A stretch of 55,115 nt of DNA from Oscillospiraceae bacterium (GTDB lineage: Bacteria; Bacillota; Clostridia; TANB77; CAG-508). Every line of letters starts with the position of its first letter. Position 1 is the first letter of the stretch. The position numbers were made by a program, and so were the translations under genes. The stretch covers positions 1-55,115 of the forward strand of contig WRFS01000010.1 of NCBI GenBank assembly GCA_009778695.1, in the 5' to 3' direction. The notes below the pieces were generated by a model, which was given only the letters and a program-made list of their open reading frames with translations, was not told where the DNA came from and made no database searches. Shown one piece after another: positions 45,539 to 54,162 of this stretch.

Positions 45539-47434
45539 ATGAAAAACAAATATTTTAACGATGCAATAATAGGAAACGGAAACATGACAGCAAGCTATTC
45601 AAAAAAAGGAGAGCTGCTTAGAATATCATGCCCAAACGTTGACTATGGACAATTTTTAGACTTTATACATTTTGGATTCAAAATAAACGATTCAAAATTT
45701 ATTTTCTTGCATGAAGACATAAACAACAGTTATGAACAAAAATACATTTCACAAACCAATATTTTACAAACAGAAATATACAATTCATATTTCAAATTTA
45801 AAACAAGTCAAACAGACTTTATTTCATATGATAAAAATGTTTTATGCAAAAGATATGAATTTACTAATGAAAACAACTTTGATATGAACTTAGAAGTTAT
45901 GGGAATTTCGAAGCTTTTAACAGACATAAATAATCAAGTAAGTGGTTTTTATAAAAATAACATTTTAATGCAATATACACATGACAATACATTTAGTATA
46001 TTTTCGCCTAATCCGATGTCTTCATATCAAATTAATGGTAGCATGGATAGTATTCAAACTGGTTCCATTGGTGGCAAAGATTATATTGGAATGTCGCCAG
46101 ACTCTAGCATTTTGTATAATTTAGGAGTATTGAAACCAGGCAAAAAGGTGTATTTTGACATATTTATTTATATTAAAGAAAATAATTTGAAAAATAATAT
46201 TGATAAGTTAGAAGAAGACGTAAAATACATAACCAAGAAAGGCTTTACTGGATTTTATAACGAAACTAAAAGATACTGGACAAATTATTACAAAAAACAT
46301 GTTACTGTGGGGGTCGACGTCCTCGGCGACCCTAATTTGACACAACTGTTAAAAAATAGATTATTTGCAATTTATGAAAGAACAATATTGTTATTTCCAT
46401 TGTTAACGAATGCAAAAACTGGTGGAATCTCAGCAGCAATGGAAATTGATGAAGAAAAAACAAAGTGCGGAAGATATTCATATTGCTGGCCGAGGGACGG
46501 TGTTTTTATGACCTCAGCAATGCATGCTTTAAATATGAAAGAGGAAATGGAAAGGTTTTACAATACGTTTTGTAAAAATACACAAAGCAAAAATGGCATG
46601 TGGGAGCAACGTTTTTATACAGATGGAAACTTGGCACCAAGTTGGGGGTATCAAGTTGATGAAACAGCCTCTATAATTTGGGGCGTACATAAATATTATG
46701 AACTTACAAAAAACAAAAAATTCTTAGAAGAAAATTTAAACATGTGTGAAAAAGCAATGAAATTTTTATTAGACTATTTTGACGATTTGCAAAATAACAC
46801 AAATAAATTTAAGCCGAGTTATGATTTATGGGAAGAAAATGAAGGAGTACATACATATTCATTAGCAGCCATATTTGGGGCTTTTGAAGCTATGCAGAAA
46901 ATTTACGATAAGGTTTATGATGGATTTAAAACAAACAGGTTAAAACAAGAAAAAATTAGAAAATATCAATTAATTCTAGAAGATAGACTTTTAAAAGTAA
47001 AGCAGTACATAATAGACAATTTTTATAATAAAAACTTAAAAAGCTTTGTTAGAGGTAAAGATAACAAAATGGATATAAGTTTGTTGGGCTTAGTTGAGCC
47101 ATTTAATGTGTTTACAGCTAAAGATCAAAAAATATTAAATACTGTAGAAAGGTTAAACCTAACTGTTAGAACTCATACAGGTGGATATTTGCGTTATGAA
47201 GGCGACAAATATGCCGGAGGAAACCCTTGGGTTATAGCCAATTTGTGGATGGCACGCTATTATAATAAATTAGGTAAAAAAAGTAAAGCAAAAGAATGCT
47301 TTGATTTTGTAGCAAAATCAGCAACAGAGCTTGGATTCTTGCCAGAGCAAGTGGATAACAAGACAATGAAACCTGCGTGGGTAATAGGGCTTGGCTGGTC
47401 TCATGCGGCGTTTATAGATGTTGTGCTAAGCTAA
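45539..47434 (+). CDS. glycoside hydrolase family 15-like protein (glucoamylase type)
   Basis: A 631-residue enzyme. The N-terminal super-sandwich domain (about 1-250) is followed by an alpha/alpha barrel with GRYSYCWPRDGVFMTSAM, YDLWEENEGVHTYSLAAIFGAFEAM (probable general acid Glu) and GGNPWVIANLWMARYY. These match GH15 glucoamylase-type enzymes, which release glucose from alpha-glucans or act on related oligosaccharides. There is no signal peptide, suggesting intracellular glycogen or oligosaccharide use. ATG 45539 is preferred over 45521 because AAGGAG lies between them. A small hairpin (46311-46332) adds VGVDVLGDP in frame between the two domains. Confidence 0.85.
   Translation: MKNKYFNDAIIGNGNMTASYSKKGELLRISCPNVDYGQFLDFIHFGFKINDSKFIFLHEDINNSYEQKYISQTNILQTEIYNSYFKFKTSQTDFISYDKNVLCKRYEFTNENNFDMNLEVMGISKLLTDINNQVSGFYKNNILMQYTHDNTFSIFSPNPMSSYQINGSMDSIQTGSIGGKDYIGMSPDSSILYNLGVLKPGKKVYFDIFIYIKENNLKNNIDKLEEDVKYITKKGFTGFYNETKRYWTNYYKKHVTVGVDVLGDPNLTQLLKNRLFAIYERTILLFPLLTNAKTGGISAAMEIDEEKTKCGRYSYCWPRDGVFMTSAMHALNMKEEMERFYNTFCKNTQSKNGMWEQRFYTDGNLAPSWGYQVDETASIIWGVHKYYELTKNKKFLEENLNMCEKAMKFLLDYFDDLQNNTNKFKPSYDLWEENEGVHTYSLAAIFGAFEAMQKIYDKVYDGFKTNRLKQEKIRKYQLILEDRLLKVKQYIIDNFYNKNLKSFVRGKDNKMDISLLGLVEPFNVFTAKDQKILNTVERLNLTVRTHTGGYLRYEGDKYAGGNPWVIANLWMARYYNKLGKKSKAKECFDFVAKSATELGFLPEQVDNKTMKPAWVIGLGWSHAAFIDVVLS
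46311..46332. repeat. short GGGTCG palindrome inside the GH15-like gene
   Basis: GGGTCG (46311-46316) and CGACCC (46327-46332) flank a 10-base spacer, headed by TGTGGG. It closely matches the radA hairpin at 51761-51782. Confidence 0.7.
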
Positions 47435-47511
47435 TTTCATGAGGGAGATTTAGGTTAATGTTTAACAAATCCTATCAACTAAATTCAATTATCTCAAAAA
47501 ATGTCAGAAAA

Positions 47512-47577
47512 GCACCACGAATTTATAAAGTCAAGCACCACGAATTTATAAAGTCAAATGCCACGAATTTGTAAAAT
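47512..47577 (+). repeat. three direct repeats of 23 bp upstream of the DUF4143 ATPase
   Basis: The unit is GCACCACGAATTTATAAAGT plus CAA, starting at 47512 and 47535; a third, divergent copy starts at 47558. The array ends 4 bases before the -35 box of the following promoter, so it may be an operator or an RNA-processing element. Confidence 0.9.
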
Positions 47578-47581
47578 GATA

Positions 47582-47612
47582 TTGCATTATTTATTTAAAT
47601 TGGGTATATAAT
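47582..47612 (+). promoter_or_regulatory. promoter of the DUF4143 ATPase gene
   Basis: TTGCAT (47582-47587), 17-19-bp spacer, TATATAAT (47605-47612). Confidence 0.7.
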
Positions 47613-47630
47613 ATATACGGGGGTTTTACA

Positions 47631-48899
47631 ATGGGATATATAAAAAGAATAATTGATAAATCAATTAAGGAAAAGCTAAAAGTCATGGGATGTGTGGTTG
47701 TAAGAGGACCGAAATGGTGTGGTAAAACTACTACTGCAAAGCAATTCGCAAAAAGTATAATAGAATTGCAAGATCCTGTAGAAGGTGCTAAATATAAAGA
47801 AATAGCAGAAAATAATATTAATTTATTGTTAGAAGGAGAAAAACCACGACTTGTTGATGAATGGCAATTAATACCTGGTGTTTGGAATGCTATTAGATAT
47901 GACATAGATAAACAAAATGAACGAGGATTATACTTAATTACTGGCTCTGTGAAACCAAATGATAAAGATAAAAAAGATTTACATTCGGGCATAGGAAGAA
48001 TGTCTTTTGTAACTATGTATCCAATGAGTTTATATGAAAGTGGAGATTCTAATGGAAGTATTTCATTAAAAGAAATATTAGATGGAAAAGCAAAAGTACA
48101 TGGACAAACAACAGATATTACTTATGAAAGATTAGCGTATTTAACATGCCGTGGCGGATGGCCATCTAGCGTTACGCAAAAAGACGAAAACTTAGCATTG
48201 AAAATAGCAAAAGAATATTTAGATGTATTATGTGAATCAGACATAGAAAGTGACACTGAAAATATTAATCCAAAACTTACAAGAGCAATAATGAGAGCAT
48301 ATTCAAGACTTACATGTACTATTGAAGCAGGTAAAACATTATATGAAGATATTAGGAATATATACGGTGATGTATCTGATGTGACAATAATAAATTATTT
48401 GAATAAATTAAAAAGGCTATACGTTATAGAAGATGTGGAGGCATGGAATCCAAATATAATAAGTAAAACAAATATGAAAACTGCACCAAAGAAGACATTA
48501 ATTGATTCATCTATTGCATGTGCTGCTTTAGAGTGTTCACCAAAAGAATTGACTATGGATCCCATGACTTTTGGCTTATTATTTGAAAATTTAGTAGATA
48601 GAGATTTAAAGGTATATGCCAATAGTTTAGGCGGATATTTAAGACATTATAGAGATAGATATGGATTAGAATGTGACCAAGTAATACATTTCGATAACGG
48701 GGAATATGGGCTTGTTCAAACAAAGCTGGGAACAAAAAAAATAAAAGAAGGTGCTGAAAAATTAATTGAACTAAGAGATAAGTTAAGAGAAAATGGCAAA
48801 AAAGAACCTAAGTTTTTAATGGTTATTACAGGAAGCGATATGGCATACACAACAAAAGATGGAGTGCTGATAGTACCAGTGGGATGTTTGAAGGATTAG
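47631..48899 (+). CDS. AAA ATPase with DUF4143 domain
   Basis: A 422-residue protein of the AAA_14/DUF4143 group. Walker A is VRGPKWCGKTTTAKQ (about 25-39), Walker B is PRLVDEWQLIPGVWNAI, and LITGSVKP is the sensor strand. The C-terminal DUF4143 region follows, with LLFENLVDRDLKVYANSLGG and a nuclease-like ...LVQTKLGTKKIKEG end. These are common, poorly understood ATPases; some occur near mobile or defence genes. ATG 47631 follows ACGGGGG. It carries a 23-bp repeat array before its promoter, hinting at specific control. The four following genes run the same way with short gaps. Confidence 0.88.
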   Translation: MGYIKRIIDKSIKEKLKVMGCVVVRGPKWCGKTTTAKQFAKSIIELQDPVEGAKYKEIAENNINLLLEGEKPRLVDEWQLIPGVWNAIRYDIDKQNERGLYLITGSVKPNDKDKKDLHSGIGRMSFVTMYPMSLYESGDSNGSISLKEILDGKAKVHGQTTDITYERLAYLTCRGGWPSSVTQKDENLALKIAKEYLDVLCESDIESDTENINPKLTRAIMRAYSRLTCTIEAGKTLYEDIRNIYGDVSDVTIINYLNKLKRLYVIEDVEAWNPNIISKTNMKTAPKKTLIDSSIACAALECSPKELTMDPMTFGLLFENLVDRDLKVYANSLGGYLRHYRDRYGLECDQVIHFDNGEYGLVQTKLGTKKIKEGAEKLIELRDKLRENGKKEPKFLMVITGSDMAYTTKDGVLIVPVGCLKD

Positions 48900-48921
48900 T
48901 AGAAGGGGTATAAAAGCGATT

Positions 48922-49476
48922 ATGTGGAAAAAATTTCTTAAAGAACAATTTATTAATATTGGTGAGTTGTTAATATATATTGTTATATGTTTTGTATTTA
49001 TGATAATTGGAATATATGGAGAGGACATGTCATTTATTATATGTGGCATTATAAGTATAATATTAATAGTAGTAACAGCATACAAGTTTAGTAATAGAAA
49101 AAAAGGATTGTTTAAATTTGATATATTAATTACAATAATCATTCCTTTATTAATTTTTTTTATATATCTGTTTTATAGTACAAGAGATAATTATACCATT
49201 CATAAAATGTTCGCTGGAATAGTCATTCTAATATTAATTATACCATTTTTGATATTTGTAATGAAACTAATATCATATCTGTTAGATAAAGGAAAAACAA
49301 AGAAATTTATAATTATATTTGTAACTTTTGTAACTGTAGTTGCGTTTTTGACAATAATAGTAATTGGATTAATTAGAAATTTAATAGTAGGGCCTGTTAA
49401 TCCTGTTAATAGTAATTATTATTATGATTCGGTATTAAATCTATATATTCCATACACAGGCTCGAATTTATACTAA
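48922..49476 (+). CDS. membrane protein of unknown function
   Basis: A 184-residue protein with about five hydrophobic segments, beginning LLIYIVICFVFMIIGIYG and including FVTFVTVVAFLTIIVIGLI near residue 140. The C-terminus (NPVNSNYYYDSVLNLYIPYTG) is likely outside the membrane. It starts 22 bases after the DUF4143 gene with GAAGGGG upstream. No domain recognised. It may be part of the same transcript as the ATPase. Confidence 0.65.
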   Translation: MWKKFLKEQFINIGELLIYIVICFVFMIIGIYGEDMSFIICGIISIILIVVTAYKFSNRKKGLFKFDILITIIIPLLIFFIYLFYSTRDNYTIHKMFAGIVILILIIPFLIFVMKLISYLLDKGKTKKFIIIFVTFVTVVAFLTIIVIGLIRNLIVGPVNPVNSNYYYDSVLNLYIPYTGSNLY

Positions 49477-49498
49477 TTTCATAAGGGAGATTTTTTAT

Positions 49499-49657
49499 AT
49501 GAACTACAAAGTAAAAATAAGTTTAATAATTGGTATATTTATATTATTCTTCCTATTAATGTCGCATAAAGTTTATGCTAGAAGTTATAGCATAGATAAT
49601 ATGGATATACAGGCATTGGAGGAGGATTTTCTAGAGGTCGGAGGAGGAGCATTTTAG
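49499..49657 (+). pseudogene. collapsed DUF2207-type membrane protein gene
   Basis: ATG 49499 with AAGGGAGA upstream encodes 52 residues: an export signal (ISLIIGIFILFFLLMSHKVYA), then SYSIDNMDIQA, the usual start of DUF2207 proteins. It then ends abruptly with a short GGGAF tail. The 3' DNA read in the alternative frame gives GGGFSRG, and one base removed leads to GGGGAF, as at the C-terminus of DUF2207 proteins. The large middle of the gene seems deleted. A genuine 52-residue secreted peptide is the alternative. Confidence 0.55.
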
Positions 49658-49682
49658 CTTCACTAAAAGGGGGATTTAAGTT

Positions 49683-50288
49683 GTGAGAGTTATATTTATA
49701 ACAGGAGCACAAGGGACAGGAAAATCTTTTGTTGCAACTGAAGTAGCAAACAGATTAGGCATAAAAAAAGTTATGAGTACTGATATAATTAGAGAATTAA
49801 TAAGAAAGAGTATTCAAAGGACTCCAGAAACAGAAGTGTTACATAGGTCAGCGGTTTTAACTGATTTAGTTCCTGAAGCAAAACATCCAGAGATAAGAGG
49901 GTTTAAACAACAAGCTAAATATTTACAAGAATATATTAGAACAGAGATTGAACAATCTAAAAAAAAGAATAAAGATATTATTTTTGAAGGAATTCATTTA
50001 TTGCCTGGATTAATAGATATTGACCCAGATGTAAACTTCACACATATAATTTTATATGTAAAAGATGAAGAAAGACATAAAAATCAAATAATAGGACAGG
50101 GAGAAAATAGAGCTCCATATAAATTAAAAAACTTTTCAAGAATTAGGTCTTATCAAAGTTATTTATTAGAAAAAGCAGATAAACTTAAAGATAAATATAA
50201 TTTTAAAGTTATTGAATCGGATGACCAAACAATTAATAATGTAATTAACAGCATATCAAAACCAGATAAGGAGCAAATAGAAATATAA
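49683..50288 (+). CDS. P-loop kinase-like protein (2-phosphoglycerate kinase type)
   Basis: A 201-residue nucleotide-binding protein with Walker A FITGAQGTGKSFVATEVA at the N-terminus, then VMSTDIIRELIRK, FEGIHLLPGLID (Walker B-like) and HIILYVKDEERHKNQI. This pattern fits archaeal 2-phosphoglycerate kinase-like and related small-molecule kinases; the substrate is unknown. GTG 49683 with AGGGGGAT upstream. Its stop overlaps the next start by one base (TAATG at 50286-50290), so the HAD protein is translationally coupled and probably works in the same pathway. Confidence 0.78.
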   Translation: MRVIFITGAQGTGKSFVATEVANRLGIKKVMSTDIIRELIRKSIQRTPETEVLHRSAVLTDLVPEAKHPEIRGFKQQAKYLQEYIRTEIEQSKKKNKDIIFEGIHLLPGLIDIDPDVNFTHIILYVKDEERHKNQIIGQGENRAPYKLKNFSRIRSYQSYLLEKADKLKDKYNFKVIESDDQTINNVINSISKPDKEQIEI

Positions 50289-50905
50289 TGATTAAATTAG
50301 TTATTTTTGATATGTTAGGAGTAGTATTCCCTAACATGAGAGGTGGTTCATACCTTAATATAAATGAATTATACTTAAAAATTAAAACTCCTAAAATTAG
50401 TTTTGATGACTTTTTTTCAAAGTATCAAAAGCTAATAATAGGAGATATTAATATTTCTCAATTTTGGGAAAACGTTTCTGATGGCGATATTAAAGTAATT
50501 GAAACAGAACATCTTAATAATTACAAAATATATCCTAATATACAATTTATTTTGCAAAAGTTAAAGGAGTACTACAATGTAATATCTATAACTAATCATC
50601 CAACAAGTTGGATTCAGTATGTTATAAATCGAAACAACCTAAATGGTTATTTTGATAAAATATATGTTAGTGAGGATGTAAAGCTAAAGAAACCTCAAGA
50701 GAAATTGTATAATTTAGCATTAAAAGAATTTGGCGTAAAACCCATAGAAGCAGTTATTATTGATGACCAAATAAAAAATTTAATGTGTGCATCAGAATTG
50801 GGAATGAAAACAATTTTGTTTGGAAGTAATGGAACAGAAGGATTTGTACCCGCCAAATCAATAACTTCATTTGAGAATTTAGTAGATATAGTTAATGATT
50901 TATAA
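50288..50905 (+). CDS. HAD-like hydrolase
   Basis: A 205-residue HAD-superfamily protein. Motif I is VIFDMLGVVF, in which the second Asp of the usual DxD phosphatase motif is Leu, as in some dehalogenase-like and epoxide-hydrolase-like members. Motif II is ISITNHP, motif III K (KLKKPQEKLY) and motif IV AVIIDDQIKNL. It is thus probably a haloacid-dehalogenase-type hydrolase with altered or non-phosphatase chemistry. It overlaps the P-loop kinase gene by 1 bp. Substrate unknown. Confidence 0.82.
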   Translation: MIKLVIFDMLGVVFPNMRGGSYLNINELYLKIKTPKISFDDFFSKYQKLIIGDINISQFWENVSDGDIKVIETEHLNNYKIYPNIQFILQKLKEYYNVISITNHPTSWIQYVINRNNLNGYFDKIYVSEDVKLKKPQEKLYNLALKEFGVKPIEAVIIDDQIKNLMCASELGMKTILFGSNGTEGFVPAKSITSFENLVDIVNDL

Positions 50906-50925
50906 AATAAGCAAAACTAATCCTA

Positions 50926-50955
50926 TTGCGAAAAAGTCACGAAGTGTGTTATAAT
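50926..50955 (+). promoter_or_regulatory. promoter of tRNA-Gln
   Basis: TTGCGA (50926-50931), 18-bp spacer, TATAAT (50950-50955), 27 bases before the tRNA. Confidence 0.75.
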
Positions 50956-50981
50956 ACTTTTGTTTTGTAAATATAGTTAAT

Positions 50982-51056
50982 TGGGGTGTAGCCAAGCGGT
51001 AAGGCATCTGGCTCTGACCCAGAGATGCATAGGTTCGAATCCTATCACCCCAGCCA
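50982..51056 (+). tRNA. tRNA-Gln(CUG)
   Basis: A 75-nt tRNA with encoded CCA. Acceptor TGGGGTG pairs with CACCCCA. The anticodon arm TCTGG-CTCTGAC-CCAGA gives anticodon CUG for CAG codons. The T arm contains GGTTCGAATCC. CUG is the less usual Gln isoacceptor in such an AT-rich genome, so a UUG tRNA must also exist elsewhere. No intron. Confidence 0.95.
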
Positions 51057-51062
51057 TATGTG

Positions 51063-51129
51063 CCCTACGGGCAATGTACTGTTTTTCTAAAAACAAAAGA
51101 GCGTATGCTGTACACACACACACGCTCTC
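51063..51129 (+). other. hairpins after tRNA-Gln
   Basis: GCCC/GGGC (51063-51073) and GAGCGT (51101-51106) / ACGCTC (51122-51127) could form stems, but no clean T-run follows. The rest of the 51057-51291 gap shows nothing I can name beyond the radA ribosome-binding site. Confidence 0.4.
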
Positions 51130-51291
51130 CTGTTTCGATGTACCCATTCGGGTTCACAAATTCGCTTTTTCGACTTTGTCCTGAATAGCTTGCTTGAACC
51201 GATTTTATCAATGTAAATATCAATGTAATTATTGATGTTTTTTTCGAGTTGTGATATACTAATGGTATTTATGACAAGGAGTAACGATATA

Positions 51292-52806
51292 ATGCCAAAA
51301 ACAAATACAATATTTGTATGCAGTAATTGTGGATATGAATCATCAAAATGGCTAGGCAAATGTCCTGGTTGCAGTGCGTGGAGTAGCTTTTATGAAGAAA
51401 AAATAACTAAAACGAACGCAGGAGCCAGCTCTAGCTCTGCATCTGCTCGTACAAAAATGGCAACACCACAAAAATTAAATGAAATCGAGCAAAAAGCTAC
51501 TGTAAGGCAAAAAACTGGATTTGAAGAACTAGATAAAGTATTAGGCGGTGGGCTAGTAAAAGGATCATTAATATTATTAGGTGGAGAACCAGGCATAGGA
51601 AAATCAACGCTAATCCTCCAAATATGCAACAACGTAGGTGGTGCAAATCCTACATCCATCCAAAACGTAGGGTCAAATTCCATATCCATCCAAGATGTAG
51701 GGGCAGATTCTATATCTGCCCCAAATGCAGGCACATATGATTGTGCCAATGACAATGTAGGGGTCGGTGTCCCCGACGACCCTGCCCACCCAGTCCTATA
51801 CATATCTGGTGAAGAATCCGCAGAACAAATAAAAATAAGGGCAGACAGGTTAAATATAAAAAATGACAATATTGTATTTTTGTGGGAAACTAACATAGAA
51901 TTAATCGAGTCTGCAATAGATCAAATTAAACCAAAGCTTGTAATAATAGATTCTATTCAAACAATGTACAGCGAAGAACTTTCTGCATCACCAGGTAGTG
52001 TAAGTCAAGTAAGGGAAATAACATCCAGAATTATGCGTAATTGCAAAGAAAACGAAATAACAACAATAATTATAGGACATGTTACTAAAGATGGAAACAT
52101 AGCAGGACCAAGAGTTTTAGAGCATATGGTAGATGTGGTTTTATACTTAGAAGGAGAAAGATACTTTTCATATAGAATATTAAGAGGTGTAAAAAATAGA
52201 TTTGGTTCTACTAATGAAATTGGTATGTTTGAGATGCAAAATGAGGGGATGGTCGAAATAAGCAACCCTTCAAGCATATTAATTTCAGAAAGAGAAGAAA
52301 ATTCAACTGGTTCAGTTATTGTAGCAACTATGGAAGGAACCAGACCATTATTACTAGAACTGCAAGTACTTACTACTGGGAGTGTTTTTGGTATGCCAAG
52401 AAGAAATGCAAATGGAATAGATTATAATAGATTAACCTTGTTAATCGCAGTCTTAGAAAAAAAGTTGCAAATTCCGCTTGGTTCACAAGATGTTTATTTA
52501 AACATTGTTGGAGGAATAAAAGTAAATGAACCAGCAATAGATTTAGGGGTAATATTAGCAGCATATTCTAGCTTTAAAAATTTAAGCATTAAAGAAGACG
52601 TTGTTGTAATGGGTGAAGTTGGCTTAACTGGCGAAGTTAGAAGAGTTAATTTAATCGAAAAAAGAATTAAAGAAGCAGAAAAATTAGGATTTAAAACATG
52701 TATAATTCCAGAAAGTAATAAAAAACTATTGAAAGAAAATTATAAATCGGATATAATAGGAGTCAAGAATATTTTTGAAGCAATTAACAATATAAGAAAT
52801 AGGTGA
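51292..52806 (+). CDS. radA: DNA repair protein RadA/Sms with a repeat-encoded insert
   Basis: A RecA-like, Lon-fused branch-migration factor of 504 residues. N-terminal zinc finger: FVCSNCGYESSKWLGKCPGCSAW. Walker A: GGEPGIGKSTL. RadA KNRFG motif: KNRFGSTNEIG. Lon-like C-terminal domain: GGIKVNEPAIDLGVILAA. Between LILQICNNV and VLYISGEESAEQ, which are normally a few residues apart, an insert of about 50 residues is encoded by a tandem string of palindromes (51634-51790), all in frame. It sits right after Walker A, on a loop. ATG 51292 with AAGGAG is preferred over the frame from 51232. The pilin-like gene follows 4 bases later. Confidence 0.95.
   Translation: MPKTNTIFVCSNCGYESSKWLGKCPGCSAWSSFYEEKITKTNAGASSSSASARTKMATPQKLNEIEQKATVRQKTGFEELDKVLGGGLVKGSLILLGGEPGIGKSTLILQICNNVGGANPTSIQNVGSNSISIQDVGADSISAPNAGTYDCANDNVGVGVPDDPAHPVLYISGEESAEQIKIRADRLNIKNDNIVFLWETNIELIESAIDQIKPKLVIIDSIQTMYSEELSASPGSVSQVREITSRIMRNCKENEITTIIIGHVTKDGNIAGPRVLEHMVDVVLYLEGERYFSYRILRGVKNRFGSTNEIGMFEMQNEGMVEISNPSSILISEREENSTGSVIVATMEGTRPLLLELQVLTTGSVFGMPRRNANGIDYNRLTLLIAVLEKKLQIPLGSQDVYLNIVGGIKVNEPAIDLGVILAAYSSFKNLSIKEDVVVMGEVGLTGEVRRVNLIEKRIKEAEKLGFKTCIIPESNKKLLKENYKSDIIGVKNIFEAINNIRNR
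51634..51790. repeat. tandem palindromes inserted in radA
   Basis: Visible hairpins: GTAGG...CCTAC (51634-51653); GGGGCAGAT...ATCTGCCCC (51700-51722); GGCACA...TGTGCC (51730-51747); GGGTCG...CGACCC (51761-51782). Several are headed TGTAGGGG. Stem sequences differ from unit to unit while each stays self-complementary. Confidence 0.85.
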
Positions 52807-52810
52807 TAAA

Positions 52811-53293
52811 GTGAAAGAACAAAAAGGTATTACTTTAATAATTTTAGTAGTAACAATTATATTGTTGTTAATTTTGATGAGTATAAGTATACCATTTTCA
52901 AGAAAAGTAATAGACGACACAAAATTAAATCAATTTAGTTCAGAATTGCAAGTGATACAAAAAAAACTTGGTGTTATTGCAGATGAAATAAGTATGGGTA
53001 GCAATGCATATGATAAGATAGGTTTAAAGATAGTAGACCCTGCAAGTACGGATTTCCAAAATTTATCGTCAAATAATCAGACAACGGTAACAGAAGCTTG
53101 GCAAATATTACAAGATCCGAACTTAAACATATCATCGGATGAAATGGATAATTTTGTATTACTTACAGCAGATGATTTAAATACAATAGGTATAAGTAAA
53201 ATAAATCAATCTGTGTTAGTGAATTATAGTACACAACAGGTGGTAAGCTTCACAGGAATTACAGTTGGTGGAGTGACGTATTATACATATTAG
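52811..53293 (+). CDS. prepilin-like protein
   Basis: A 160-residue product with a class III prepilin signal (KEQKG before ITLIILVVTIILLLILMSISI), no Glu at +5, then an N-terminal helix and a small globular domain (VIDDTKLNQFSSELQVIQKKL, then VNYSTQQVVSFTGITVGGVTYYTY). It is smaller than the FGE-domain prepilin at 15498 but has the same signal style. GTG 52811 overlaps the RadA operon (AGGTGATAAA upstream). No pilus assembly genes (pilB/pilC/pilD) are in the window, so processing must rely on genes elsewhere. Confidence 0.75.
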   Translation: MKEQKGITLIILVVTIILLLILMSISIPFSRKVIDDTKLNQFSSELQVIQKKLGVIADEISMGSNAYDKIGLKIVDPASTDFQNLSSNNQTTVTEAWQILQDPNLNISSDEMDNFVLLTADDLNTIGISKINQSVLVNYSTQQVVSFTGITVGGVTYYTY

Positions 53294-53352
53294 CAATATC
53301 ATTTTGAGCTAGGCTACAATTATACAAAAAATGAAAGGTAGGAAATTTAGAG

Positions 53353-54099
53353 ATGAAGGTAAAAAATATTATTTTGGCAATACTTGTTGTATTAATATTT
53401 ATAATTTTGGAGGTAATAGTAATGGGCTATTACCAAAAAACGGTTGAGGTTGTTAAAAACCCAATAGTAACAATGGAAGTTGAAGGTTATGGTACAGTAA
53501 AAATTGAATTATATCCAGACCAAGCACCCAATACGGTTGCAAATTTTATAGAATTAATTAACGAAGGATACTATAATGGATTAACTTTTCACAGAGTTGT
53601 TCCTAATGCGTTAATACAAGGTGGAGATAAAGATGGAACGGGTAGTGGACAAGTTGATTTTGCAATTGAAGGTGAATTTTTAGCAAATGGATTTAAACAA
53701 AATACTTTAAGGCATGAAGAAGGTACAATATCTATGGCAAGAGCAGATTATTCACAAATCGATTCAAGCTTAACAACACAGGGATATAATTCTGCAGGAA
53801 CACAATTTTTTATTTGTGTAGATACTAATAAAAGTTGGGATGGTTTATATGCTGCATTTGGGAAAGTTATAGAAGGAATGGACATTGTTAAAACTTTATC
53901 TAATGTTCCAACAACAGCTGATGCGAATGGAGATAATACCAAACCTAAGAAATCAATAGTAATAACATCTATGACTGTAGATACTTTTGGTGTTGATTAT
54001 GGCGCACCAAAAAGAATAACACCATTTGATATTAATTCTTGGTATGAACAACAATATTCGAGTTATGACATGAATGACATTATAATACCAGGAAATTAA
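53353..54099 (+). CDS. membrane-anchored cyclophilin-type peptidyl-prolyl isomerase
   Basis: A 248-residue protein. The N-terminal membrane anchor (IILAILVVLIFIILEVIVMG) has no cysteine lipobox, so it is a signal-anchor protein. The cyclophilin domain contains VKIELYPDQAPNTVANFIELINEGYYNGLTFHRVV (catalytic Arg in FHR), SAGTQFFICVD and AAFGKVIEGMDIV. It is likely an extracytoplasmic foldase. ATG 53353 follows GGTAGG. It is next to secG and the pilin-like gene, so an export-related role is reasonable. Confidence 0.92.
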   Translation: MKVKNIILAILVVLIFIILEVIVMGYYQKTVEVVKNPIVTMEVEGYGTVKIELYPDQAPNTVANFIELINEGYYNGLTFHRVVPNALIQGGDKDGTGSGQVDFAIEGEFLANGFKQNTLRHEEGTISMARADYSQIDSSLTTQGYNSAGTQFFICVDTNKSWDGLYAAFGKVIEGMDIVKTLSNVPTTADANGDNTKPKKSIVITSMTVDTFGVDYGAPKRITPFDINSWYEQQYSSYDMNDIIIPGN

Positions 54100-54162
54100 A
54101 AAAGTATTTGCTTTTTGTAAAATATTATGGTAGAATGTTTAAATTGAATGAGGAGGATTATA

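Noticed and set aside
47512-47577. CRISPR array
   Set aside because: The 23-bp units abut with no spacers and there are only three; no cas genes nearby. No other array was seen in the window.
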